Part shown: positions 27,763 through 35,970 of the stretch, one piece after another
Numbering within the stretch: the first letter of the stretch is position 1
How the letters are laid out: each line of letters starts with the position of its first letter
NCBI GenBank assembly: GCA_021498125.1
Contig: JAIZWL010000002.1
Location: forward strand, 1 to 64,000
Length of the DNA stretch: 64,000 nucleotides
Direction of reading: 5' to 3'
From: Candidatus Thorarchaeota archaeon
GTDB taxonomy: Archaea > Asgardarchaeota > Thorarchaeia > Thorarchaeales > Thorarchaeaceae
Translations under genes and position numbers: made by a program
The notes under the pieces: generated by a model
What the model was told of the DNA's origin: nothing
Seen by the model: the letters and a program-made list of their open reading frames with translations, nothing else
The model's database searches: none

Positions 27763-29196
27763 ATGCAAGATGACTCTGAGCAATCAACAAAAGATGCAAA
27801 AGCAGGTTTGACTATAGAAATTGTTGCCCCGGATATATCAAGATCAACTGGGAAGGAACCGGGGGCGAGGGATATTGTAATGGAGGACATCGGAGTATCT
27901 GCTGCGCTCGCAGCGATTTTCTCATGGAAGAATTACAGAGTATATTTGGCCACTGCATGGATCTTCTCTGCTGCGAGCATAATCAATTTATTTTTTACCC
28001 TCTATGTCCGGGCGATTGGATGGGACTATACAACAATAGGAATGGTAATAGCTGCAAGCACAAGTGTATCAATTCTGATGCGAATAGCAGGAGGCTATAT
28101 TGGGGACACTGTTGATCGGAAAAAGTTGGCCGTATTTTCAATGGCGCTAGGTGCCATGTACTTTCTTATTCTAGGACTGTTCACAGAATTATGGGCCATA
28201 GTCATAGCACTCTTTGTATATGCGTCAATTGATATTGCAAAGGGCGGTTCTTCTGCATACATCCTGGATAATATTCCAAGAGAACATAGTGGTCTCGGAC
28301 TGTCATTGTTCACTGCGGGGCGGGTGTTAGGAGTAGTGACCCTGATCTGCGTGAATCTCCTATTGCCGTTCTATGGATTCCCAGCCACATTTAGGCTCCT
28401 TGCAATTATTGGCGGCTTATCACTTGTCTTTAGTACAGGTCTGCGGACTGCGTTTCTTGACCCGTGCCCACCGACAAGAAATAGACGCACTGAGCGACTA
28501 TGGAAAGATTTCCTATTGGAGAACGGAAGAACCATACGAACACTGTTGAAATTACTTCCCGGTGCAATCATCATCATTACCCTTGACGCCTTCAGCGATT
28601 CGCTGTTTAACTTCGGAGCATTGCTCTACGCGAACGAGTACCTTGGTATCTCAATCAACAGCATTAGTATCATGCTGGCAACGGTACTTCTGATATCAGT
28701 ACCTTTACTACTTAAGATAGGACGGCTCTCGGACAGATGGGGGATCAGAAAGTCGGCGCTCGTCATCTATAGTGTGATGCCTCTCTGCATGGGGTTATTG
28801 GTCATTGCCCCACAATATCCAATTTGGGCACCGCAGTCATGGATCGATTCAGCAAATGCATTTATCGATGGACTCGGAGTTATATACACGACCGTGTTTT
28901 TGGCAATCGTACTAAAACGGATCAATGACGGACTATGGTGGCTCATCGTGACCATACTGATCCAGAAGAATCTGCCTCACAAAGATACTGCTAAGTTTTT
29001 GGCTGCGTTCTGGTATATTGTCTATATTTTCATGTCCCTAGGTCCACTTTTGGGGGGGTATATCTTCACGTATCTCAACCAACCAATACTATTCCTCGTC
29101 ACCTTCATCATCAACATCACAATTCTCGTTGTGATATATACAAGAGGCCTCATCAACGAAAAGAACATGACACAAGAGATACAACAAGACTCATGA
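27763..29196 (+). CDS. major facilitator superfamily transporter
   Basis: This 477-residue protein has about 12 membrane helices and a hydrophilic N-terminal 45 residues. The typical MFS loop-2/3 motif is seen as GGYIGDTVDRKKLAVFSM (about 108-125), and the equivalent in the second half is KIGRLSDRWGIRKSALV (about 325-341). AGRVLGVVTLICVN and the central cytoplasmic loop (PCPPTRNRRTERLWKDFL) also fit. Substrate is not predictable. The ATG is preceded by GGAG about 12 nt upstream. It is followed 37 nt later by the endonuclease III gene. Confidence 0.88.
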   Translation: MQDDSEQSTKDAKAGLTIEIVAPDISRSTGKEPGARDIVMEDIGVSAALAAIFSWKNYRVYLATAWIFSAASIINLFFTLYVRAIGWDYTTIGMVIAASTSVSILMRIAGGYIGDTVDRKKLAVFSMALGAMYFLILGLFTELWAIVIALFVYASIDIAKGGSSAYILDNIPREHSGLGLSLFTAGRVLGVVTLICVNLLLPFYGFPATFRLLAIIGGLSLVFSTGLRTAFLDPCPPTRNRRTERLWKDFLLENGRTIRTLLKLLPGAIIIITLDAFSDSLFNFGALLYANEYLGISINSISIMLATVLLISVPLLLKIGRLSDRWGIRKSALVIYSVMPLCMGLLVIAPQYPIWAPQSWIDSANAFIDGLGVIYTTVFLAIVLKRINDGLWWLIVTILIQKNLPHKDTAKFLAAFWYIVYIFMSLGPLLGGYIFTYLNQPILFLVTFIINITILVVIYTRGLINEKNMTQEIQQDS

Positions 29197-29232
29197 AGTG
29201 ATCAGTACTGCTTCAGTATTGAGGAATTCAAT

Positions 29233-29868
29233 GTGGAGAAACAAGAGCGAGCACTTGCCATTCTCAAAAGGCTTGAGGAGATGTATCCGGATGCACCACA
29301 GACATACCTTGACTTTTCATCCCCCTTTGAACTGACAATTGCAACGATTCTCTCTGCACATACGACAGACCGAAGTGTCAATTCAGTGACGCCACAATTA
29401 TTCAAGAGGTTCTCAAGTCCACAGGCTCTTGCATCAGCACCACTTGACGAGATAAAAGAAATCATCAGACCGGTCGGAGCATATAACCGGAAAGCGGTAT
29501 ACATTCAGGAAACCGCCAGAGGAATCGTCGAACGGTTTGGAGGAGTGGTTCCCTCCTCACTAGAGGAGTTAGTCACGCTCAAAGGAATATCACGCAAGAC
29601 TGCAAATGTCATTCTGTCCACCGCCTTTGGAATTGACGAGGGAGTGGTGGTCGATACACATATTCGACGCGTGACAAATAGGTTAGGCCTAAGTGAGGAG
29701 GAAACCCCGAAAAAAATCGAACGCGATCTAATGACGCTCCTGCCTCAGGATAGATGGCGCGATTATGCGAGATTGATCAGTGCTCACGGTCGGCGTACAT
29801 GCGTGGCAAGATCACCAAAGTGCGCAGAGTGCGGCATCAGTGAACTATGCCCCAGCCGACAAGTGTGA
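29233..29868 (+). CDS. nth: endonuclease III
   Basis: This 211-residue protein is the usual length. It excises oxidised pyrimidines and nicks abasic sites. The helix-hairpin-helix LVTLKGISRKTANVIL contains the catalytic Lys (RKTANV), the catalytic Asp is in VVVDTHIRRV, and the 4Fe-4S loop is CVARSPKCAECGISELC. ILSAHTTDRSVN matches the family start region, with H replacing the common Q. The GTG start has GAGGAA upstream. Confidence 0.95.
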   Translation: MEKQERALAILKRLEEMYPDAPQTYLDFSSPFELTIATILSAHTTDRSVNSVTPQLFKRFSSPQALASAPLDEIKEIIRPVGAYNRKAVYIQETARGIVERFGGVVPSSLEELVTLKGISRKTANVILSTAFGIDEGVVVDTHIRRVTNRLGLSEEETPKKIERDLMTLLPQDRWRDYARLISAHGRRTCVARSPKCAECGISELCPSRQV

Positions 29869-29971
29869 CCAACAGCGAAAGCAGATAAAAGGAAGACAAC
29901 TCTCATTATAGAATGGAGATTCGACCCAAATAACAACGACTCAAAGATAATGCGATAGTAATACTGGTTGA

Positions 29972-31090
29972 ATGCCTATGGAGAAGTCAACATTGAAGAT
30001 TGGCATGGTCAGCAAGTTTCACGCAGCGGATGGGCTGTGCATACGAGCGATCTATGAGATGATTGGCCTGAGAAAGAGAGGACATAAGATTCACGCATTC
30101 ACACAGTCCAAAAAGGGGGTACCGCTCGCGTCGACGCATATCCACCGATTCCCCGCGGTACAGATAAACCCGCATGTATCATGGGATGCCCCAGATGTTC
30201 CCAAGCTAATCGCAAAAGAGAGTAGACGCCTCGGATTAGAAGTCATCCATGTGCATACAAATTCTGGAACAACTGAGATTATGCTCCCATTATTTAAAAA
30301 AAACCTGCCACCTTTGATAACAACCTTTCATCTCGCATATGCTGATGGATCGACACTACAGAGAGTCATGTTTGACATGGGATGGAAGTTTTCAATGGCA
30401 TACATAAAACGATACGACCATGTCATCTTAGTGGACCCCTCTCAAAAGGAATGGGCATTACAGTACGGAGTACCGGAGGATAAGATATCGGTCATCCGCA
30501 ATGGAGTTGATATCGATCTTTTTAGTCCAGCTCCGACCCAACAGGAGGACGATTATATTGACTTTGTGTTTGTTGGTCGACTTAGCCCAGATAAGGGAGT
30601 AGATATCCTTCTTGACGCATTCAAAAAGTACCACAAAGAGAACAAGAAAACAAGACTTGTTCTAGTAGGGGATGGCATCCTTAAACATTCACTTGACAAT
30701 TATGGAGATAGAAGGACGATTCATTGGGTGGGTATCGTCCCCCATAGTCAGATTCCATCAATCTTACGGAGGGCTGATGCCTTTGTCATACCTCAGAACA
30801 TCGGGGGGTTGGGCATGAGCGTTCTTGAAGCCATGTCATGTGGCCTACCAGTCATTACAACAGCCATAGGGGAAACAAAGCGACTCGTTAATACAGACGC
30901 AGGGATATTAGTCGAACCAAACAATGTGGACGCTGTAGTAGATGCCATGCGACAGGTCTCCGAGGATGAAAACGGACGGCATAAGATCGGGAAAGAGGCA
31001 AGAAAAAGAATTAAGAAATACTACTCGTGGAACGCTCAGATCGCAATGGTAGAAGATGTATACAAGAGAGTATTAGACTCATATGCATAG
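29972..31090 (+). CDS. glycosyltransferase family 4 (GT-B)
   Basis: This 372-residue retaining GT-B enzyme has an N-terminal Rossmann-like domain (IGMVSKFHAADGLCIRAIYEM, VIHVHTNSGTTEIMLPLF). Its C-terminal donor domain contains DFVFVGRLSPDKGVDILLDAF, RLVLVGDGILKHSL and the E-x7-E region FVIPQNIGGLGMSVLEAMSCGLPVITT. It probably transfers a sugar in glycolipid or glycan synthesis. It has its own upstream gap of about 100 nt and is followed by serS. Confidence 0.92.
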   Translation: MPMEKSTLKIGMVSKFHAADGLCIRAIYEMIGLRKRGHKIHAFTQSKKGVPLASTHIHRFPAVQINPHVSWDAPDVPKLIAKESRRLGLEVIHVHTNSGTTEIMLPLFKKNLPPLITTFHLAYADGSTLQRVMFDMGWKFSMAYIKRYDHVILVDPSQKEWALQYGVPEDKISVIRNGVDIDLFSPAPTQQEDDYIDFVFVGRLSPDKGVDILLDAFKKYHKENKKTRLVLVGDGILKHSLDNYGDRRTIHWVGIVPHSQIPSILRRADAFVIPQNIGGLGMSVLEAMSCGLPVITTAIGETKRLVNTDAGILVEPNNVDAVVDAMRQVSEDENGRHKIGKEARKRIKKYYSWNAQIAMVEDVYKRVLDSYA

Positions 31091-31171
31091 TGACACTGAA
31101 AAGGAGAACGAGTCAAAAAAATAATGTGTGGTCATAATCGAGGCCACATATATTCCCGAGAGGTACATAAC

Positions 31172-32476
31172 ATGCTTGACATTCGATTCATTAGAGAGAA
31201 TTCAGAACTGATCCTAGAAAATTTAGAGCGTCGTAGAGATAAAGAGATGATACTCCAGTTCGAGAGGTTGCTAGAGCTTGATGCGATTATTCGTGAAAAG
31301 AAGAGAAAGATACAAGAACTCAGAACGGAACGCAATCGACTCTCTCGGGAAGTTGGAAAGCTGAAAAAGACAGGAGGCGACCCAACCGAGATTATGGCAA
31401 AGGTGGGCACCGTTAATGTGGACATCAAGACTGTTGAAGAGGAAACCAACGCGCTAGAGAGCGAGATGCACGCAATACAGATGCGTATTCCTAATATGCT
31501 CCATGAGAGCGTACCCTATGGAGTTGACGAGGAGGACAACGAGGTTGTCCGAGAATGGGGTGGCCGTCCTAAGTTCGAGTTCGAGATCGCAAGTCAAGTG
31601 GATCTCATTGAAGACCTTGATCTGGCCGACGTTACGAGAGCCGCTAAGATTGCGGGGGCCCGGTTTTATTTCCTGAAAAATGAACTAGTGATGCTTGACT
31701 TGGCAATGCAGCTGCTGGCTCTTGAGATGCTTGCCAAGAGAGGGTTCACACCCATTTACCCCCCATTTATGATGCGTAGGGAGCCCTATGAGGGAGTCAC
31801 GGATCTGGCCGACTTTGAGAACGTGATGTACAAGATAGAGGATGAGGACCTCTATCTCATAGCCACTGCAGAACATCCTATGGCGGCTATGCACATGGGA
31901 GAAATCTTTGAACCCACTGACCTCCCCATCAAAATGGCCGGGATAAGCGCCTGCTTTAGAAAGGAGGCTGGGACTCACGGAAAGGACACAAAAGGCATCT
32001 TTCGTGTGCATCAGTTCAATAAGGTCGAACAGTTTGTCTATAGTCATCCCGATGAGTCTTGGAAGATCCACGAGGAACTCATCAAGAACGCAGAGGCCTT
32101 CTTCCAAAAGATCAAGATTCCGTATCGTGTTGTGAATATTTGCACAGGGGATATTGGTACAGTTGCTGCAAAGAAGTATGATCTGGAGGTATGGATGCCC
32201 GGTCAGCAAAAATACAGAGAGGCAGTATCTTGTAGCAATTGTACATCATATCAGGCAACACGGCTCGGGATAAAGTACCGTGTCAAGAAGGGCGGAACCG
32301 AAAAAGCATGGATTCATACCCTCAATAGTACCATGATGGCCAATCCACGTGCAATTGTGGCAATACTGGAGAATTATCAACGCGAAGACGGAAGTGTTGC
32401 CATTCCAAGGGCACTACATAAGTATCTGCCCTCAGAAATGCGAGAGATTATGCCAAGAACCAAGAAAGCGTCGTAA
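31172..32476 (+). CDS. serS: seryl-tRNA synthetase (bacterial-type)
   Basis: A protein of about 434 residues. It begins MLDIRFIRENSELILENLERR, the SerS N-terminus, then the long antiparallel coiled-coil arm (about 30-100, rich in Lys/Glu/Arg) that contacts tRNA-Ser. The class II catalytic core follows, with motif 2 ISACFRKEAGTHGKDTKGIFRVHQF and the motif 3 region TLNSTMMANPRAIVAILENYQ. The ATG at 31172 is behind GAGAGGT; an upstream in-frame ATG at 31124 would add 16 unlikely residues. It is the common SerS, not the rare methanogen type. Confidence 0.95.
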   Translation: MLDIRFIRENSELILENLERRRDKEMILQFERLLELDAIIREKKRKIQELRTERNRLSREVGKLKKTGGDPTEIMAKVGTVNVDIKTVEEETNALESEMHAIQMRIPNMLHESVPYGVDEEDNEVVREWGGRPKFEFEIASQVDLIEDLDLADVTRAAKIAGARFYFLKNELVMLDLAMQLLALEMLAKRGFTPIYPPFMMRREPYEGVTDLADFENVMYKIEDEDLYLIATAEHPMAAMHMGEIFEPTDLPIKMAGISACFRKEAGTHGKDTKGIFRVHQFNKVEQFVYSHPDESWKIHEELIKNAEAFFQKIKIPYRVVNICTGDIGTVAAKKYDLEVWMPGQQKYREAVSCSNCTSYQATRLGIKYRVKKGGTEKAWIHTLNSTMMANPRAIVAILENYQREDGSVAIPRALHKYLPSEMREIMPRTKKAS

Positions 32477-32586
32477 TAGAGGATGTGCATAGTCCGCAAC
32501 AACCACATACATCTGACGTGCACGTGAATCAGCAGATTAAAAAATTGGTGAGGCAAACATCTCGCTCATAATGTGAGGTCGGTCGG

Positions 32587-33180
32587 ATGCCAAACAAAAT
32601 AGTATTTGATGAACCTTTGGTACGATTTGATATCACAAAGGCAAGATTTCCACCCATATGTCCCGTGTGTGGCGCGAGAGCAACCAAGACCGTTCAGATG
32701 GTGGTGAACCCTTCCAGTATGGATCGACTAGATGGATACGATCGGCTCTTTGCGCGATCAATAATGAAGAGATCATCGGCACCATCAAATCGAAGGTTTC
32801 TGATGATACCCGTATGCGAAGATCACTATTATTCCTCAGATGATATGTGCAGACTGAGGACGCTCTGTATCATTGGCACAAGTCTGGCATTCGGTATAAC
32901 ATGGATGGCGTACTTCAAGATCGGGAACGCCATCATATTTCATCAAGAAACCCCTTTGTGGGCACTACTCACCTTTGCAGGGTTCATCGCATCAATCATC
33001 CTCTCAGCCATCGCATTCAGACCCAGTAAATTAGAACGGTCGGTCAAGATCATCGGCTTTGACCCATCTCTTGCAAGTGTGATTGTGGACTTCAAGAGTC
33101 CAGAGTACCGCGATCTATTCATATCTGAGAATCCAATGAATGCGACACTCGTGAAGTGGATCGTCAAAGGCCGTGCCTAA
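32587..33180 (+). CDS. membrane protein with N-terminal zinc-knuckle-like motif
   Basis: This 197-residue protein carries CPVCGARATKTVQM near residue 25 (half of a zinc ribbon) and a later PVCEDHYYSSDDMC segment that could supply further ligands. Two hydrophobic helices follow (about 97-117 and 125-148) and then a soluble tail. The layout resembles uncharacterised archaeal two-helix proteins. Function unknown. It converges on the superoxide reductase gene across a hairpin. Confidence 0.6.
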   Translation: MPNKIVFDEPLVRFDITKARFPPICPVCGARATKTVQMVVNPSSMDRLDGYDRLFARSIMKRSSAPSNRRFLMIPVCEDHYYSSDDMCRLRTLCIIGTSLAFGITWMAYFKIGNAIIFHQETPLWALLTFAGFIASIILSAIAFRPSKLERSVKIIGFDPSLASVIVDFKSPEYRDLFISENPMNATLVKWIVKGRA

Positions 33181-33186
33181 AGAGAG

Positions 33187-33206
33187 TGGGCTCGATAGTG
33201 AGCCCA
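33187..33206. terminator. hairpin between convergent genes
   Basis: TGGGCTC-GATAGT-GAGCCCA forms a perfect 7-bp stem with a 6-nt loop in the 39-nt gap between the convergent membrane-protein and superoxide reductase genes. A bidirectional terminator is likely, though no T run follows. Confidence 0.45.
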
Positions 33207-33219
33207 TACACAAGATAGG

Positions 33220-33612
33220 CTATTCGACCTCGAGATGCTTTTCGCTCTTCCAGAGCCCGTGAATGTTGCAATAGGAGGTCGCCATTAGGGTTCCGGGCTT
33301 GGTGGTCCGAAAGGCAAAGGAGGTCAAGGGCTCGGAATAGAGTGGACCAGTGTTTGGTCCTTCTGCGGACTCGCCATGCGTATCGAAAGAGATGTATCCG
33401 ACTTCTAGGGGGAACTTGGCACCATCAGGCCAGAAGAACAGATCAATCCATTTAATGTGATGCTCGGTCTTGTTCGGATGGGGAATCTCCTTTCCAACTG
33501 AAACCTCTACCTTGACAAGATCTCCAGCCTTGACTTTGTCAGGCGCATCGATCACAGGCACATGCTTTTCACTCTTCCAATCAGCTGTCTGAAGCCATGT
33601 CTTATCAGCCAT
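33220..33612 (-). CDS. superoxide reductase (neelaredoxin type, 1Fe)
   Basis: This 130-residue protein is a single-domain class II superoxide reductase that reduces superoxide to peroxide. Iron ligands are visible as EKHVP (E15, K16, H17), HPNKTEHHIKW (His 45, 51, 52) and CNIHGLW (C115, H118). The N-terminal desulforedoxin CxxC domain is absent. It is consistent with an anaerobe coping with oxygen and pairs in theme with the ferritin-like protein at 37.3 kb. Confidence 0.94.
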   Translation of the reverse strand: MADKTWLQTADWKSEKHVPVIDAPDKVKAGDLVKVEVSVGKEIPHPNKTEHHIKWIDLFFWPDGAKFPLEVGYISFDTHGESAEGPNTGPLYSEPLTSFAFRTTKPGTLMATSYCNIHGLWKSEKHLEVE

Positions 33613-33713
33613 ACTATCAACCTCTGCGTTCTCGTTGGGCCGTTTGGAAAATCAGACCCAATGTTAGAATATTCACGACTATATGCTAAAAGACTTCGCA
33701 TAGACACAAATGC

Positions 33714-35192
33714 TCAAGAACCAGTTAAGAGCCTGCGACCTCGCTCTGTCAGGGCGTAGTATACACGGGGACGGCCTTGATAGGTATGATCAATACGTGA
33801 CTGGACGACAAGCCCAGCAGTCTTGAGTTCCACGAGGTGTTGATAGACGCTTGGGATCTTAACGTGAATATCATATAGTTCGGCCAACCGTTTCCAGACC
33901 TCATACCCGTAAGCCTCCCCCACTGCAAGAATCTCTAATATGCGATGCTTCGTTCGCCCGATGGATCCAGTGAATTTACGGCCCTCCATGTTACTAAGCA
34001 GTCGCTCAAGACCAACATGACCTCTCACCAAATCACGAGCGACCTCAGGGGACTTGAGACCCATTCCTGTGATGATACACACCACTGACTCAGAGGGGTC
34101 TATAACACCAGTCTCTACTAACTGATTAAGAACCGCAATGACTGTCGCCGATGCGGGCTCGACAAAGACCCCCTCAAGATGAGCGAGTCGTCGTACTGCA
34201 TCAAGAAGTGCAGAGTCACTGACAGAGAGAGCAAGTCCACCTGATGCTCTAATCGCACGCAACGCAGTCAGTCCACAACGTGGTCGTCGTATCCCGATGT
34301 CACGTGCAATACCTGAAGACTCAGGCCATGCAACAATCTCATCCAGATTTGAGTCGTACGAGGCGACTATGGGAGCACAACTGTTACTCTGTACCCCGAT
34401 TAGACGCGGAAGGTCTCCCTTCACCATACCAATCGCATGAAGTTCTGAGATTCCTTTCCATATCTGAGTGAGATGCCCACCACTTCCCATGGGAACAATG
34501 ATCCAGTCTGGAAAGTGCCACCCAAGCTGTTCAATGACTTCAAAGATAGTAGTCTTGAGCCCTTCTAGGAAAAAGGGATTAGTTGAAACCACTGTGTGAC
34601 ATGAGCGCGCGATTCGGCGGAGTTCGTGCTCGATTTCTTCATGCTGGCGCACAATCTTTACGTCAGCACCATAAGCGACAACCTGATAGAACTTTCCCAT
34701 GTCTACAGCATCGCTACGCGCCATGATGACCTTTGAGTCCAAGCCTGCACGTGCAGCATAAGCGACCAGAGACACACCAATATTGCCTACTGAACCACAG
34801 CAGACACGATGATATCCACGTTCAAGAGCCATAGACAGCTCTACAGCCATCCCACGATCAATAAAGGAACCAGTGGGATTACGGGTTTCATCTTTGAGAA
34901 ACAGCTGCTTCAGGCCAGTATCGGATGAGAGCCGATTACATCGGTGAAGGTATGTCCCCCCTTCGCCCAGAGAGACCATATTCTCAGACTTGCTGACCGG
35001 AAGGAGTTCCTTGAAGCGCCATATCCCAAAGGGGCGATCTTGGAGGACCGTATGGGTCAATGCCATACCCACGTGGTCCAGGTCGTATTCCACTTGAAGA
35101 ACACCGCCACAGTGAGGGCAAGTCGTGCTATGAACTGACGCGGAGATACGACGACCGCATCTTGTGCAAGTGAGGCCAGTCATTAGTGTCAT
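33714..35192 (-). CDS. threonine-synthase-like PLP-fold protein lacking catalytic Lys, fused to PadR-type winged HTH
   Basis: This protein has 492 residues. Domains: N-terminal zinc ribbon (CTRC at 9-12, CPHC at 25-28); a complete fold-type II PLP-enzyme domain of threonine-synthase kind (about 45-405: MVSLGEGGTYLHRC, CCGSVGNIGVSLVAYAARAGL, VPMGSGGHLTQIWKG, GMGLKSPEVARDLV); and a C-terminal PadR-like winged helix (about 415-490: TKHRILEILAVGEAYGYEVW, SVYQHLVELKTAGLV, RVYYALTERGRRLL). The PLP lysine of the family signature NPTGSFKDRG is replaced by isoleucine (I111, codon ATT at 34860-34862). Schiff-base catalysis is therefore not expected. It is more likely a transcription factor that senses PLP, threonine or a precursor. 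It is divergent to an ECF S-component gene 95 nt away. Confidence 0.85.
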   Translation of the reverse strand: MTLMTGLTCTRCGRRISASVHSTTCPHCGGVLQVEYDLDHVGMALTHTVLQDRPFGIWRFKELLPVSKSENMVSLGEGGTYLHRCNRLSSDTGLKQLFLKDETRNPTGSFIDRGMAVELSMALERGYHRVCCGSVGNIGVSLVAYAARAGLDSKVIMARSDAVDMGKFYQVVAYGADVKIVRQHEEIEHELRRIARSCHTVVSTNPFFLEGLKTTIFEVIEQLGWHFPDWIIVPMGSGGHLTQIWKGISELHAIGMVKGDLPRLIGVQSNSCAPIVASYDSNLDEIVAWPESSGIARDIGIRRPRCGLTALRAIRASGGLALSVSDSALLDAVRRLAHLEGVFVEPASATVIAVLNQLVETGVIDPSESVVCIITGMGLKSPEVARDLVRGHVGLERLLSNMEGRKFTGSIGRTKHRILEILAVGEAYGYEVWKRLAELYDIHVKIPSVYQHLVELKTAGLVVQSRIDHTYQGRPRVYYALTERGRRLLTGS

Positions 35193-35286
35193 TGAATCTC
35201 GGTCTTATATATAGGCTCAATCTTATATATGCACTCTGGATAGCACAATATGTTCATTCACCCATAAGATGACAGTGGTGTGAGAT
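35193..35286. promoter_or_regulatory. divergent promoter region with TATA-containing direct repeat
   Basis: The 94-nt gap between the PLP-fold/HTH gene and the ECF gene contains CTTATATAT twice, 18 nt apart (near 35202 and 35220). Each overlaps a TATA element, one orientation serving the minus gene. A repeated motif overlapping core promoter elements is a typical position for a repressor operator and is a candidate target of the adjacent HTH protein. The regulatory link is inferred. Confidence 0.45.
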
Positions 35287-35865
35287 ATGTCAGAGAAGAT
35301 CAATGATTTCAGGACGACTGTTGGGTTAGTGGTCTTGGCGATCATGACAAGCCTAACAACGGTAGTCACCATCCTCATAGTAATCCCATTCCCCACCAGT
35401 ACAGGATATCTCAACTTTGGAGATGTCATGGTGATGATTAGTGGATTCATATTAGGACCTGCAGGAGGTTTCATCGCCGGAGGAGTCGGATCAATGATGG
35501 GTGATGTCACTCTGGGGTACATTCATTTTGCGCCCATCACGCTCATGGTCAAGGGTACCGAGGGATTTCTTGTAGGACTGTTTGCCCGTAAGGCAAAAGA
35601 TGCCTCATTGCATGTAGAGGATATTATTGGGATCATCCTCGGAGCAATAGCAATGTTGGCGGGGTACTATCTGGCCGAGGCTATCATGTTTGGGGCCCCA
35701 GCAGCATTCGCAGAACTCGTGTTTCTGAATAGCATCCAAGTCACTGTAGGGGGAATCCTGACTGCTGTTGTTGGCCCAAAGATCCGAGGCTTTACAACAA
35801 CACTCGATGAGAATCAGTCCTCCGAGAGTCTTCCGACTTTAGAAGACGAACTCACAGCAGTATAG
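35287..35865 (+). CDS. ECF transporter S-component (substrate-binding membrane subunit)
   Basis: This 192-residue protein has about five to six membrane helices. It has the S-component signature region TGYLNFGDVMVMISGFILGPAGG followed by AGGVGSMMGDVTLGY. S-components bind vitamins or their precursors and need an ECF module (EcfT and ATPases), not present in the window. The substrate is not predictable from sequence. The divergent PLP-fold regulator makes a B6 vitamer or an amino-acid-pathway cofactor an attractive guess. A hairpin with T-rich tail follows. Confidence 0.85.
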   Translation: MSEKINDFRTTVGLVVLAIMTSLTTVVTILIVIPFPTSTGYLNFGDVMVMISGFILGPAGGFIAGGVGSMMGDVTLGYIHFAPITLMVKGTEGFLVGLFARKAKDASLHVEDIIGIILGAIAMLAGYYLAEAIMFGAPAAFAELVFLNSIQVTVGGILTAVVGPKIRGFTTTLDENQSSESLPTLEDELTAV

Positions 35866-35888
35866 ACTATTCCTTCCGAGAGGTTGTG

Positions 35889-35924
35889 AACAGTTCCGGC
35901 TCATCTGCCGGACTGTTTATTTAG
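35889..35924 (+). terminator. hairpin terminator after ECF gene
   Basis: AACAGTTCCGG pairs with CCGGACTGTT (one bulged T, 8-nt loop), followed by TTATTTA. It lies about 24 nt after the ECF stop codon. Confidence 0.65.
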
Positions 35925-35970
35925 GCGGAATCTTATGGTCTCGTAGCCCTACTCTTAGGAAGGTAGGAAA

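Noticed and set aside
33714-35192. Annotation as functional threonine synthase
   Set aside because: The PLP-binding lysine is replaced by isoleucine and a DNA-binding domain is fused, so the enzyme name would mislead.
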